Part shown: one piece after another, positions 33,265 to 42,676 of the stretch
Numbering within the stretch: the stretch's first letter is position 1
Layout of the letters: each line of letters starts with the position of its first letter
NCBI RefSeq assembly: GCF_013389595.1
Contig: NZ_CP058306.1
Coordinates: 1,054,001-1,118,000, forward strand
Length of the DNA stretch: 64,000 nucleotides
Origin: Flavobacterium sp. I3-2
GTDB lineage: Bacteria > Bacteroidota > Bacteroidia > Flavobacteriales > Flavobacteriaceae
Reading direction: 5' to 3'
Notes under the pieces: model-generated
The model's input: only the letters and a program-made list of their open reading frames with translations
Told to the model about the DNA's origin: nothing
Database searches by the model: none
Translations under genes and position numbers: made by a program

Positions 33265-34246
33265 TATCGTAAAAATTTACTGTTTTAATAATTCCTTCCA
33301 TTTCAAACAATAAATCGCGTTTGGGTTTGTATGGATAATTTACAAAAGCTTGAAATATTAAATATCTATTGTAATAAGAATCTCGCAAAGCTATATTCAA
33401 AAAAGGACCATTCATAAAATCATTTTCCATTTCCCAAGTTCCAGAAAATTCATATCCAGAAAACTCTTGAATTTTAATGGGTCTGAAAGCTGGAAAAAAA
33501 CCAGTTTCTGTAATCAAAAACGAATTTGGATTGGAACCTTGAATATAAATTTTCGAAATAGAATCTTGTACTTTAATCAGATTACTTTCAATGTCATCAA
33601 CAGAATTTTCAATAGTTGAAATTGCAACTTCGTAAATAACTAAATTAGAATTCCCGGTTGGCAAATCTTTCTGATACCATAAAAAATTATCATGTTCTAG
33701 AACCAATTGAAATGTGTTTGGAATTTTAATCGTACACGCAAAGATATCTTTGACAACTTCTGTATTCGTAAGTTCTTTACGTATTAAAGCATGTTGCTCT
33801 TCATTCAATTCTGATTTTTTAAAGACTGAAATAATGGAATCGGCATGTTTACTAAAATTTTGAATCAATTCCTTACTTGAATTCGCTCGAATAAAAAACA
33901 AATTTTGAGGAGTTGCCCATAAACTTTTTTCAAGGATAAAAGAATATTCATCTTTACTTGAAAACATCACAATGTTTCGAGAAGTTTTGGCTTTAGCAGA
34001 AAAAATATCGGGACTGTATTGATCTAAATCAAAAATAGGTTCATCTTTATCCAAACCAAAATGTCTTTTTGCTAATTTTTTTCGAATACTATCACCTACT
34101 TCTCCGTTCCATAAATCGTCTTCTATAACAATGGTAATATGATTTCTTGATCCAAAAGATGGATTTAATTTTCCGGTTGTAATTTCATTTTTCTTGGTAC
34201 AAGAAACAATACAAACAACGATAAAAATTAAATGTAAATATTTCAA
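33254..34246 (-). CDS. DUF4837-like lipoprotein
   Basis: The 330-aa protein has a lipoprotein signal (LIFIVVCIVSCTKK; Cys about residue 16). The body resembles the Bacteroidota family DUF4837: it begins FGSRNHITIVIEDDLWNGEVG and ends with a conserved stretch around FSGYEFSGTWEMENDFMNGP. The function is unknown; it is probably periplasmic or outer-membrane attached. It lies between an MltD-like transglycosylase gene 19 nt upstream and the GNAT gene overlapping downstream, so an envelope role is plausible but unproven. The DUF number is from memory of the family's appearance. Confidence 0.7.
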   Translation of the reverse strand: MKYLHLIFIVVCIVSCTKKNEITTGKLNPSFGSRNHITIVIEDDLWNGEVGDSIRKKLAKRHFGLDKDEPIFDLDQYSPDIFSAKAKTSRNIVMFSSKDEYSFILEKSLWATPQNLFFIRANSSKELIQNFSKHADSIISVFKKSELNEEQHALIRKELTNTEVVKDIFACTIKIPNTFQLVLEHDNFLWYQKDLPTGNSNLVIYEVAISTIENSVDDIESNLIKVQDSISKIYIQGSNPNSFLITETGFFPAFRPIKIQEFSGYEFSGTWEMENDFMNGPFLNIALRDSYYNRYLIFQAFVNYPYKPKRDLLFEMEGIIKTVNFYDNEN

Positions 34247-34265
34247 TTGAAATTTTGTTTTAGAA

Positions 34266-35618
34266 TTAGATTTTTAATTTCATTCCTGGTTTTAAACTAC
34301 TTGCATTTTTGATATTATTTTTCTTCATCAACTGTGCAACGGTTACATTTCCATATTTTTTAGCAATAGAACTTAAGGTATCCCCTTTTTTAACTACATG
34401 TGTTTTAGCTAAACCTACGGCTTTTGATTTTGTTTGAGTTGCTGCAATTGCAGTACTTTTTTCAGAAACAATATCATCAACAATATTTTTTTCTAATTTG
34501 TAATTTTTTTGATAATCTAAATATGCATAAATCTTTTTTTCGTTTGATGTAAAACGTGAAATTTTATCAATAGGCAAACGTAATGAATGTCTTTCTTGAT
34601 CGTAATTTGGAATATAATCTAACTTATATTTTGGATTTAACAACTTAATTTCATCAATCGAAATATCTAACAATTCTGAAATTTCGTCAAAAGCAATAGC
34701 TTGTTTCAGATGAATTGTGTCCGTTTTGATAAAAGGTAAAGTTGCTTTCTTAGGAACGATTCCATGGACTTTGTGATATTCATAAATGTACAAAGTTGCC
34801 AAAAAAGCAGGAACATAACCTTGTGTTTCTTTTGGTAAATATTCGCGAATTTCCCAATAATTTGTTTTGCCACCTGATCTACGAATAGCTTTTGAAACGG
34901 TTCCAGGACCTGAATTATAAGATGCTAAAACCATTTCCCAATTTCCAAAAACATCATATAAATCAGCTAAATATTTTGAAGCTGCATCGGTTGATTTTAA
35001 TGGATCTGAACGTTCGTCAACATACGAATTTACTTCTAATCCGTATTGTTTTCCGGTTGGATACATAAACTGCCAAAGACCAGTTGCACCAACTCTCGAT
35101 TTTGCTTTAGGATTCAAAGCTGACTCAACAATTGCTAAATATTTAATTTCAATAGGTACATTTCTTTTAGCTAATTGTTCTTCGAACATTGGGAAATAGT
35201 ACTCAGAAACTGCCATCAAACGTTCAAAAGATTTTGATCTGTTTTTTAAGAAGTTTTTGATTACTTTCTCTAGCGTTGGACTGTACTTAATATCAAAAGG
35301 ATATTTTTTGTCAAGTTGAGCTAAACGGGTTTTTAAAACATCTGTTGATAAATCGTAAGCAACTTCTTGATCTAAATAAACGCTATTAATATCTGATTCC
35401 ATGTTTTCAAACATTTCATCGTTTAATAATTCGTTTATCCATTTTTTGTCGATGTTTGCACCAGCTTTGTGATTCACAAATGTTTTTTTAATCGAATCTA
35501 AGTAAGCTTGTGGGGTTTGAATTTCTTTTGGAATAACTTTAATTTCAACTTCCGTTTCTTGAGCAAAAGCAGTTAAAGAAAAAACTCCAAAAAGAAAAGT
35601 GGTAAGGGTCTGTTTCAT
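34266..35618 (-). CDS. Membrane-bound lytic murein transglycosylase D-like protein with LysM
   Basis: The 450-aa exported protein has a signal peptide (MKQTLTTFLFGVFSLTAFAQ). A transglycosylase SLT domain follows (about residues 130-270), with catalytic Glu in AIVESALNPKAKSRVGATG, then LWQFMYPTGKQYGL and SYNSGPGTVSKAIRR. It ends in one LysM peptidoglycan-binding repeat (HVVKKGDTLSSIAKKYGN). It cleaves the glycan strand to form anhydromuramyl ends during wall growth. It is the first gene of a unit with the DUF4837-like and GNAT genes. Confidence 0.93.
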   Translation of the reverse strand: MKQTLTTFLFGVFSLTAFAQETEVEIKVIPKEIQTPQAYLDSIKKTFVNHKAGANIDKKWINELLNDEMFENMESDINSVYLDQEVAYDLSTDVLKTRLAQLDKKYPFDIKYSPTLEKVIKNFLKNRSKSFERLMAVSEYYFPMFEEQLAKRNVPIEIKYLAIVESALNPKAKSRVGATGLWQFMYPTGKQYGLEVNSYVDERSDPLKSTDAASKYLADLYDVFGNWEMVLASYNSGPGTVSKAIRRSGGKTNYWEIREYLPKETQGYVPAFLATLYIYEYHKVHGIVPKKATLPFIKTDTIHLKQAIAFDEISELLDISIDEIKLLNPKYKLDYIPNYDQERHSLRLPIDKISRFTSNEKKIYAYLDYQKNYKLEKNIVDDIVSEKSTAIAATQTKSKAVGLAKTHVVKKGDTLSSIAKKYGNVTVAQLMKKNNIKNASSLKPGMKLKI

Positions 35619-35660
35619 AATACAAAAGGCTTATCAACTTTTCAGTTTTTAATTAATTAT

Positions 35661-35700
35661 AAAAAGGCATCTCTCAAAACGTATTGAGAGATGCCTTTTT
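35661..35700. terminator. Strong terminator after pgk
   Basis: A perfect 17-bp inverted repeat (AAAAAGGCATCTCTCAA / TTGAGAGATGCCTTTTT) has a 6-nt loop directly downstream of the pgk stop. It is the longest perfect terminator stem in the window. Confidence 0.95.
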
Positions 35701-35702
35701 GG

Positions 35703-36893
35703 TTATTTTAAAACAGCTGCAATTCCAGGAAGTGTTTTTCCTTCTAGCATTTCAAGCATGGCTCCACCACCAGTAGAAACGTAGCTCATTTTTGGTTCTA
35801 AACCAAATTGCTTCACTGCAGCAACCGAATCGCCTCCACCAACTAATGAAAAAGTACCATTAGCTGTAGCTTCAGCAATAAAATTTCCTAATGAAATGGT
35901 TCCTTGAGAAAATTTTTCTAATTCAAAAACACCTAATGGACCGTTCCATAAAATAATTTTTGATTCAGCAATTACAGGCTTTAAGCTTTCTAATGTTTTT
36001 GGACCAACATCTAAACCTTGCCATCCTTCAGGAATTTCGTTTACATTAACAATTTGAGTATTTGCATCGTCTGAAAAACGGTCTGCAATAATCACATCAA
36101 TTGGTAAATGAATTTGAACATTTTTAGCTTTTGCTTTTTTCATAATTTCTAAAGCCAAATCTAATTTATCATCCTCAACTATTGAATTACCAATTTTACC
36201 ACCTAAAGCTTTAATAAACGTAAATGTCATTCCTCCACCAATAATCATATGATCGATTTTATCTAAGATGTTTTCGATAATTGTGATTTTTGAAGAAACT
36301 TTAGAACCTCCTAAAACTGCGGTTACAGGTTTTTCTGAACTGTTTAAAACTTTATCTATACTTTCGATTTCTTTAGCTAACAAGAAACCAAAACATTTAT
36401 TTTCTGGAAAAAATTGTGCTACAATTGTGGTAGAAGCATGCGCTCTATGTGCAGTTCCAAAAGCATCGTTTACATAAACATCGCCAAGGTTTGCTAATTG
36501 TTTAGCGTAATTTTCATCGCCTTTTTCTTCTTCAGGATAAAAACGAAGATTTTCAAGTAAAATAACATCACCTGATTTAGCATTTGCAACAACTGTTTCT
36601 ACATCAGTTCCAACAGAATCAGAAACAAAAGTTACTTTTTTACCTAAAACTTCCTCAACTTTTGAAACGATATGTTTTAAAGAAAATTTATCTTCTGGAC
36701 CATTTTTAGGTCTTCCTAAATGTGACATTAAGATAGCGATTCCACCATCGTTGGTAATTTTCTCAATCGTAAGTTTAGCAGCTACAATTCGGTTATCGTC
36801 TGTTACATTAAAATCTGCATCTAAAGGCACATTAAAATCTACACGTACAATGGCTTTTTTGTCTTTAAAATTAAAATCTGAAATTGTTTTCAT
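35703..36893 (-). CDS. pgk: Phosphoglycerate kinase
   Basis: Pgk converts 1,3-bisphosphoglycerate and ADP to 3-phosphoglycerate and ATP in glycolysis. The 396-aa protein has the substrate signature [20 protein letters not shown] near the N-terminus, [34 protein letters not shown] and the nucleotide site [10 protein letters not shown] / [12 protein letters not shown]. Length is normal. It is a single-gene unit with a -7 box at 36930-36937. Confidence 0.98.
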   Translation of the reverse strand: MKTISDFNFKDKKAIVRVDFNVPLDADFNVTDDNRIVAAKLTIEKITNDGGIAILMSHLGRPKNGPEDKFSLKHIVSKVEEVLGKKVTFVSDSVGTDVETVVANAKSGDVILLENLRFYPEEEKGDENYAKQLANLGDVYVNDAFGTAHRAHASTTIVAQFFPENKCFGFLLAKEIESIDKVLNSSEKPVTAVLGGSKVSSKITIIENILDKIDHMIIGGGMTFTFIKALGGKIGNSIVEDDKLDLALEIMKKAKAKNVQIHLPIDVIIADRFSDDANTQIVNVNEIPEGWQGLDVGPKTLESLKPVIAESKIILWNGPLGVFELEKFSQGTISLGNFIAEATANGTFSLVGGGDSVAAVKQFGLEPKMSYVSTGGGAMLEMLEGKTLPGIAAVLK

Positions 36894-36929
36894 TATTAAA
36901 TTAAATGATGTTGAGTTGTTTATAATTCA

Positions 36930-36956
36930 CAAATATAAAAAAATAATAAACTTCAA
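36930..36956 (-). promoter_or_regulatory. Promoter of pgk
   Basis: The minus strand reads TTG (complement of 36954-36956), 16 nt, then TATATTTG (complement of 36930-36937), 36 nt before the pgk start. The spacing is one less than the usual 17-23. Confidence 0.5.
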
Positions 36957-37024
36957 TTTTTTTTATCTTATTTTTACAAGTGTTAATTAATTCTTAAAAT
37001 ATTAATAATGAAGTTACTAAAATA

Positions 37025-37053
37025 AAAATCTCAACTAAAAAAGTTGAGATTTT
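37025..37053. terminator. Orphan hairpin before a small membrane protein gene
   Basis: A perfect 12-bp stem (AAAATCTCAACT / AGTTGAGATTTT) with a 5-nt loop looks like a bidirectional terminator. However, it stands between two divergently transcribed genes, 15 nt before the ATG at 37069. No gene ends nearby. Confidence 0.6.
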
Positions 37054-37068
37054 ATAAATACTACGATT

Positions 37069-37515
37069 ATGAATAATTATTTTATCTTATTTATTATCTA
37101 TCAAATCAGTTTATTTGCGCTAATTATTACACTGCTTTTGGACATTGCGAGAATTAGTACTTTTCTGTTTCATGAAAAAGAAAAAAAATATTTAAACAAA
37201 AAATTAATGATTGAACCATTTATTGGAAAAAAGTTTTTTTCAGTAAAAAATATTTTGGCAACTTGTTTCATATTACCTACAATGGTTTTGCTTTATGTTT
37301 TTAAATCAATGAAAAACATCTTTGTTTATTATATTTTGTTTATTTTCTTAACATTAATATTTATTGGAATTGCATTCTTAAATAAAAAAGTACAAATTGA
37401 TAATCTAAATCGAAAAAAAGCTAAACAAGTTTTAATTCTAGAAATTTTAGTTTTGATTTTACTTTTTATTCTAATTTTAAATCCTCTAATCGATATTGAA
37501 TCAATGATAAATTAA
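37069..37515 (+). CDS. Hypothetical membrane protein
   Basis: The 148-aa protein is not recognised. It has about four hydrophobic segments: residues 3-25, a segment around 60-77, FVYYILFIFLTLIFIGIAF (about 85-103) and ILEILVLILLFILILNPLI near the C-terminus. Basic residues sit between them. The gene stands alone on the plus strand directly after the orphan hairpin, and its end overlaps the end of the convergent NAD(P)-binding protein gene by 4 nt. Codon use is like its neighbours. It may be a strain-specific gene. Confidence 0.6.
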   Translation: MNNYFILFIIYQISLFALIITLLLDIARISTFLFHEKEKKYLNKKLMIEPFIGKKFFSVKNILATCFILPTMVLLYVFKSMKNIFVYYILFIFLTLIFIGIAFLNKKVQIDNLNRKKAKQVLILEILVLILLFILILNPLIDIESMIN

Positions 37516-38162
37516 TAAGCAGCTGTAAATCTTTGTTTTATGAAATGCGGATATTCTAATTCATCAACAATTGCAACAGCAACATCTTCAACTGATAAAA
37601 TACTTCGACCTTCTTCGTTAAAAACAGGCTCATTTAAATTGGTACGATAACTTCCTTTACGAACACCAGAAGTACCCGGATGCATTTCTAAAGCAGGAGA
37701 AAAATAAGTCCAATCTAAAACGGTATTATCTTTTATGATGTTATAATAATCTCTAGCTGCAGAAGCACCTGGCTTTATTTCTGAAGGAAAATCTGCACCA
37801 TCAACAAATTGATTTCCATCTTTATCGAATAAACTTCCTGCGCCGCCTACAACAATAAAACGCTTTGTTCCTGCTAAAATAACTGCTTTTTCAATTGCAT
37901 TTGAACCATTTAAAAAATCATCATACAAATTCGGATTACTCCAACCAGCATTAAATGCACTAATAACAGCGTCAGCAGCATTAATTGCATTTACAAATTT
38001 ATCTGTTTTTGTAATATCGATTGATTCATATTCCACGTGTTTAACGTGAGGAAGTTTACTAACATCTCGCGCAACCGCTTTTACAGAATGTCCACGATCT
38101 ACTAATTCTTGTAAAATTTTTGAGCCAACAAAACCTGAAGCTCCAACTAAAACTACTCTCAT
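37512..38162 (-). CDS. NAD(P)-binding oxidoreductase, NmrA/atypical SDR family
   Basis: I start at MRVVLVGASGFVGSKIL (38162), because the dinucleotide-binding GxxGxxG motif must be near the N-terminus; the longer frame from 38234 adds a Lys/Phe-rich lead that family members lack. The product is 216 aa. The Rossmann fold is clear, and the mid-part FIVVGGAGSLFDKDG and DWTYFSPALEMHPG matches NAD(P)H-binding proteins of the NmrA/YwnB type. The substrate is unknown. It is convergent with the small membrane protein gene and divergent from holB. Confidence 0.85.
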   Translation of the reverse strand: MRVVLVGASGFVGSKILQELVDRGHSVKAVARDVSKLPHVKHVEYESIDITKTDKFVNAINAADAVISAFNAGWSNPNLYDDFLNGSNAIEKAVILAGTKRFIVVGGAGSLFDKDGNQFVDGADFPSEIKPGASAARDYYNIIKDNTVLDWTYFSPALEMHPGTSGVRKGSYRTNLNEPVFNEEGRSILSVEDVAVAIVDELEYPHFIKQRFTAAY

Positions 38163-38308
38163 ATTTTTGTTTTTTTGAATTAATTTAAAAAATAAACGAA
38201 CTTTCAAAATGTTCATTTCTATAAAATTAAGCATTTTTTTTGTAATATATTTTTAATTTTTCCTATCAATTTCAACAAGAATTTCTAGGAAAAATGATGT
38301 CTTTTTTG

Positions 38309-38316
38309 TATATTTG
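38309..38316 (+). promoter_or_regulatory. -7 box just upstream of holB
   Basis: TATATTTG matches TAnnTTTG and ends only 4 nt before the holB ATG (38321). If used, transcription would begin at or about the start codon, giving a leaderless mRNA. No TTG is found at the right spacing. Confidence 0.45.
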
Positions 38317-38320
38317 AAGT

Positions 38321-39469
38321 ATGAAGTTTTCTAATATAATTGGTCAAAATAACATCAAAAAGCACTTAACTCAAAGTGCAAATTCAGGCCGAATTCCACA
38401 TGCTCAACTTTTTATCGGACCAGAAGGTACTGGAGTTTTACCCATGGCAATTGCCTATGCGCAATACGTTATTTGTAAAAATGCTGGTGAAGAAAATTCG
38501 GGTGGAAATGCAGCTTGTAATTTAAAATTCGAAAATTTTCAACATCCAGATATTCACTATGTTTTTCCGGTTGCAACCAACGAATCTGTTGGAAGTAAAC
38601 CAGTCAGTGATAATTTCATGGACCAATGGTTTGATTTTTTAAAAACTGATATCTACGGAAATATAAACGACTGGTACGAACATCTTGATATCAAAAATAA
38701 ACAAGGAAATATCAGTGTTCATGAAGCATCGAACATCTTAAAAAAACTTTCTTTAAAATCGTTTGAAGGCGGTTATAAAGTGATGATTATTTGGATGGCA
38801 GAAAAAATGAACACTGAAGCATCTAACAGATTATTAAAATTACTTGAAGAACCCACTGATAAAACGGTTTTTATTTTAATTGCCGAAGATGAAAAAGCGA
38901 TTTTACAAACCATTTTATCTCGATGTCAAGTTTTACATTTTAATAAATTAGCTGCAAATGATATTCAAGAAGCTTTAATTAAAAATGAAAATTGTGATGT
39001 TTCTGAAGCAGCAATTATTGCAAATAGTGCGCAAGGAAATTATAACAAAGCTTTAAAAATATTAAATCATACCGAAAATGATTTACCGTTTGAACAATGG
39101 TTTATCACTTGGGTTAGAGCAGCTTTTAGGGCAAATAAAAATGCAAAAGTGATTTCTGATTTGATTAATTGGAGCGAAGAAATTTCTGCAATTGGACGAG
39201 AAAAGCAGAAAAAATTCTTGGAATATTGTATGGAAATGTTTCGTCAAGCTTTGTTAATCAACTACAAAGTAAACGAATTGGTTTACATAAAACCGGAAGA
39301 TGCATCGTTTAAATTAGAAAATTTTGCTCCGTTTGTAAACGATAAAAACATTCTAGATATTTTCGATGAACTTTCTGATGCCATGTATCACGTGGAACGT
39401 AACGGAAATCCGAAAATTATTTTTACCGATTTATCTATCAAACTTACTCGTTTGATTCACAGAAAATAA
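38321..39469 (+). CDS. holB: DNA polymerase III delta' subunit (clamp loader)
   Basis: The delta' subunit is part of the complex that loads the sliding clamp during replication. The 382-aa protein has the AAA+ fold in the form of delta': IIGQNNIKKHLTQSANSGRI, PHAQLFIGPEGTG (degenerate P-loop), ASNRLLKLLEEPTDKTVFIL and the SRC motif in TILSRCQVLHF, which supplies the arginine finger. Zinc-binding Cys are reduced, as in many Bacteroidota. It stands alone between divergent and convergent neighbours. Confidence 0.9.
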   Translation: MKFSNIIGQNNIKKHLTQSANSGRIPHAQLFIGPEGTGVLPMAIAYAQYVICKNAGEENSGGNAACNLKFENFQHPDIHYVFPVATNESVGSKPVSDNFMDQWFDFLKTDIYGNINDWYEHLDIKNKQGNISVHEASNILKKLSLKSFEGGYKVMIIWMAEKMNTEASNRLLKLLEEPTDKTVFILIAEDEKAILQTILSRCQVLHFNKLAANDIQEALIKNENCDVSEAAIIANSAQGNYNKALKILNHTENDLPFEQWFITWVRAAFRANKNAKVISDLINWSEEISAIGREKQKKFLEYCMEMFRQALLINYKVNELVYIKPEDASFKLENFAPFVNDKNILDIFDELSDAMYHVERNGNPKIIFTDLSIKLTRLIHRK

Positions 39470-39501
39470 ATAAACCGATTTCAGATTGAAATCGGTTTAT
39501 T
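39469..39501. terminator. Bidirectional terminator between holB and the PIF1-like helicase gene
   Basis: A perfect 15-bp stem (AATAAACCGATTTCA / TGAAATCGGTTTATT) with a 3-nt loop sits between convergent genes, with the holB stop codon at its left edge. Confidence 0.93.
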
Positions 39502-39502
39502 G

Positions 39503-41773
39503 TTAAATATCTAAAGTAGCTTTAAACAAGCGAAGTTCTTCCCAAGAAATGGTATCTCCAACTTCGGCTTTTATTTCAGTTAACGATTTATCTCCGTAAT
39601 CTTTGAACGCTTTTTCTAAATCTTTGATTCTGTTTTTTGGAATAATTTCTGAAATTTTTATTTTCTTTTGAGAAATTAATTTAGCTAAATGTCCGTAAAT
39701 GGTTTGCGGTGTAAGCTTTCTAAAATCGGCTATTTCTTGAATCGTTTTCTTTTTCAACCACAATTCAAAAGTAATATCTGTTGTTGCTTTTTTCTCTGAT
39801 TTCTGAATTACTTTTTTCTCGTAATAACCATCTTCTGCAACATCATCATCTTCAAAATTTAAACTCGTTTTAGAAATAATATTCTGAATCGTAACCAAAA
39901 GATTGATACGATATTCGGCTAAAGAATTCAATTGCAAGGTTGTTCTTGTAATCAGTTGACCTTCTGAAAATGCAATCATAATGCGATTCATTTTCTTTAA
40001 TTTCAAAACTAACTGAATTTGAATAGTTTCTAATTCTAAAAGTTCTTCATAAAATCCACGCATATTTTTTGTACGCTTGATTTTTTCTAAAGTAAACAAA
40101 GTTTCGAACGCCAATTGGTCTAACTTCGGAAAAAAATATTCATAAGCTTTTTCAAAACGTTCATTTAAGTACGTCATATTTGGCGTATTTGAAGAATATA
40201 TCGAATGAATTTGTTTTATGAAATTCTCAGCGTGTTGAAAAATAATTTTAATTCGGTCTAATTGCTGATTTGCCCATGAAAAATACTGATATTTTTTACT
40301 TTTAGTAGATTCAATTTCAAAGCTTTTAACTAAACGCACCCATTCCATCATACAATCAAACCAAGAAAAAGTTTCTAATAAATTAATTTTGATAAAATTT
40401 AACGTTTCGTAAGATAAATCTTGAGCTAAACTATCAACATTTTTTTTATTCTTAGAATAATTAATTACATCTTCGTCCGACGAAACACCATTCAAATCTA
40501 TCTCAGAAAGCAAAATAAGCCCATTTAAGCTACGTAAACGAGAAAGAGCTACATAAGCTTGCCCAGATATAAAAACGTTCGATACATCAAGCACAGCTTT
40601 ATCAAAAGTTAAACCTTGCGATTTATGAACCGTTATCGCCCAAGCCAACTTAATTGGATATTGAGTAAAGGTTCCTAAAACTTCTTCTTCTACTTGTTTT
40701 GAATCTGGATTGACTTTGTACTTAATATTCTGCCATTCGTATTTATCAACTTCAATGGTTTTCTTATCTTCAGGAAAATAAATCAATATTTCTTGAACTG
40801 ACAAAGAGGATATAATTCCCATCTTTCCGTTGTAGAATTTTTTTTCGAAGGATATATCGTTCTTCGTAAAGATGATTTGCGCTCCAACTTTTAAACACAA
40901 TTCATATTCCATCGGAAAAATTTTTTCAGGAAAATCTCCAACAATTTCTGGTAGATAAATATATTCTTGTTCTTTTAAATTTTCAAGAGCTTCGTTATTA
41001 ATTTTATCTGCTTTTGCATTATGCGTTGTTAAGGTAATATAACCTTTTTCTTTTTTGGTATCGAATTTAGGATTTACATATTGATTTAAAACAGCAACAT
41101 CTGCTTTTGAAATTTTATTATTTCGAAGATTGTTCAAAATAGAAATAAACACATCATCAGATTGACGGTAAATTTTACTTAATTCAACATACAACGGCGG
41201 ATGATGTTCTAAACATTTGGCATTGAAAAAGTAAATTCCGTTGTAATAATTTTTTAAAAAATACCATTCTTCATTTTTCACAACTGGCGGAAGCTGTAAT
41301 AAATCACCAATAAATAAAACTTGAACGCCTCCAAAAACCATATCATTTTTTCGAATCGAACGAAGCATTAAATCCATCGCATCTAAAACATCGGCACGCA
41401 ACATACTTACTTCATCAACAATCAAAAGTTCCATATTTTTTATGACTGCCATTTTATCGTTGTTCATTTTAAAATGTCGTAACAAAGTCACGTAATTTTC
41501 AAAACGGAAATATTCTGAATCTGAATTTATAAAATCGTACGTTGGAAGAAAAGTTGCAAACGGAAGTTGAAACAACGAATGAATAGTTACACCGCCGGCG
41601 TTCAAAGCTGCAATTCCGGTAGGTGCAACAACCACTGTATTTTTATGCGTTGAATTAACAATTTCTTTAAGCAAAGTTGTTTTACCAGTACCTGCTTTTC
41701 CTGTCAAAAAAATAGACCGATTGGTTTGGTTGATAAACTTTAGTGTTAATTCGGCTTCACGTGAAACTTCCAT
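39503..41773 (-). CDS. PIF1/RecD-like DNA helicase with C-terminal helix-turn-helix domain
   Basis: The 756-aa SF1B helicase has Walker A TGKAGTGKTTLLKEI (about residue 25), Walker B LLIVDEVSMLRADVLDAM and QVLFIGDLLQLPPV. Motif V/VI is AITVHKSQGLTFDKAVLDVS with QAYVALSRLRS. After about residue 480 comes a long helical region, then a C-terminal helix-turn-helix segment (IQEIADFRKLTPQTIYGHLA) of the type found on some helicases. PIF1-like enzymes unwind 5' to 3' and act at replication forks or on structured DNA. It is a single gene. Confidence 0.9.
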   Translation of the reverse strand: MEVSREAELTLKFINQTNRSIFLTGKAGTGKTTLLKEIVNSTHKNTVVVAPTGIAALNAGGVTIHSLFQLPFATFLPTYDFINSDSEYFRFENYVTLLRHFKMNNDKMAVIKNMELLIVDEVSMLRADVLDAMDLMLRSIRKNDMVFGGVQVLFIGDLLQLPPVVKNEEWYFLKNYYNGIYFFNAKCLEHHPPLYVELSKIYRQSDDVFISILNNLRNNKISKADVAVLNQYVNPKFDTKKEKGYITLTTHNAKADKINNEALENLKEQEYIYLPEIVGDFPEKIFPMEYELCLKVGAQIIFTKNDISFEKKFYNGKMGIISSLSVQEILIYFPEDKKTIEVDKYEWQNIKYKVNPDSKQVEEEVLGTFTQYPIKLAWAITVHKSQGLTFDKAVLDVSNVFISGQAYVALSRLRSLNGLILLSEIDLNGVSSDEDVINYSKNKKNVDSLAQDLSYETLNFIKINLLETFSWFDCMMEWVRLVKSFEIESTKSKKYQYFSWANQQLDRIKIIFQHAENFIKQIHSIYSSNTPNMTYLNERFEKAYEYFFPKLDQLAFETLFTLEKIKRTKNMRGFYEELLELETIQIQLVLKLKKMNRIMIAFSEGQLITRTTLQLNSLAEYRINLLVTIQNIISKTSLNFEDDDVAEDGYYEKKVIQKSEKKATTDITFELWLKKKTIQEIADFRKLTPQTIYGHLAKLISQKKIKISEIIPKNRIKDLEKAFKDYGDKSLTEIKAEVGDTISWEELRLFKATLDI

Positions 41774-41806
41774 GATTTATTTTTTTACGAAAATACTAAG
41801 AATAAA

Positions 41807-41830
41807 AAAGCCACCCAAAAAGAGTGGCTT
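41807..41830 (-). terminator. Terminator after the OmpH-like gene
   Basis: AAGCCAC (41808-41814) pairs with GTGGCTT (41824-41830) across a 9-nt loop. On the minus strand six T follow. It lies 20 nt after the stop of the OmpH-like gene and before the helicase gene. Confidence 0.75.
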
Positions 41831-41849
41831 ATATAATTTAAAAAGAATA

Positions 41850-42461
41850 TTATTTTTTAGTTTCTTTTTTTACTTCTGGAGTTTCTGTAGAAGTTGACTT
41901 ATTTTCATAAGCTTCGTTCATTAATTTTAAAACTTCTTCAGTAATATCAGAACCTTCTTTAGCATATAAAACGGTTGAAGCATCTCCAGTTCCAAGAACA
42001 TAATCATATCCTTTTTCAGCTCCGTAAGTTTTAATAAATTTTTTCATTTTAGAAACTAAACTGTCACGTTCAACAGCAGATTCTTCTTGAAACTTTTTCA
42101 TATAGTTTTGTTCTTTCTGAGCTAAAGTTTGTTGACGTTTTCCTAACTCAGCTTCGCGTTGTTGCGCCCATTCCATTCCTTTTGATTGTGCATTTTTTTG
42201 TAAATCCATCACATCATTTTGGAATTTTTTCATATCGCCTTCTAATTCACTTTGCATCTTTTCAGACATAGCTTTGAACTTAGATTCAAAATCAACAGAT
42301 TCTTTATATTCTTTCATCAATTTTTCAGTATCGATATAAACAATATTTTCATTACCTGATTTTGATTCTTTAGTTTCTGATGAAGTTGCAGTCTTTTCAG
42401 ATTTGTCATTACAAGAAATCATGGCAGCAGCTAATGCAACAAATAAAAATATTTTTTTCAT
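41850..42461 (-). CDS. OmpH/Skp family periplasmic chaperone, lipoprotein
   Basis: The 203-aa protein has a lipoprotein signal (FVALAAAMISCNDK; Cys about residue 17). A YIDTEKLMKEYKES start of the Skp domain follows, then a long helical hairpin rich in Lys, Glu and Gln (about residues 60-140). It ends GYDYVLGTGDASTVLYAKEG, a block typical of the family, and a charged tail. Skp-like proteins hold unfolded outer membrane proteins in the periplasm. The lipid anchor is a Bacteroidota feature. Confidence 0.88.
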   Translation of the reverse strand: MKKIFLFVALAAAMISCNDKSEKTATSSETKESKSGNENIVYIDTEKLMKEYKESVDFESKFKAMSEKMQSELEGDMKKFQNDVMDLQKNAQSKGMEWAQQREAELGKRQQTLAQKEQNYMKKFQEESAVERDSLVSKMKKFIKTYGAEKGYDYVLGTGDASTVLYAKEGSDITEEVLKLMNEAYENKSTSTETPEVKKETKK

Positions 42462-42676
42462 TTTTAAAGCTTAATTATTTTTTTGTAAAAGTATAACTAT
42501 TTTTTGAATACTACGAATTTTTTAAAATTTCAGCACTATAAAGAAATCTTATTCGGAAATTAGAAAAATAAAAAAACGTCTATTAAAAACGACCTTCATA
42601 TTTTCGATTTAAGACACTTTTAAAAAATCTTAATATAGAATTACATTTCGGCTAGAGATTTTAAAAAAGAAATATC

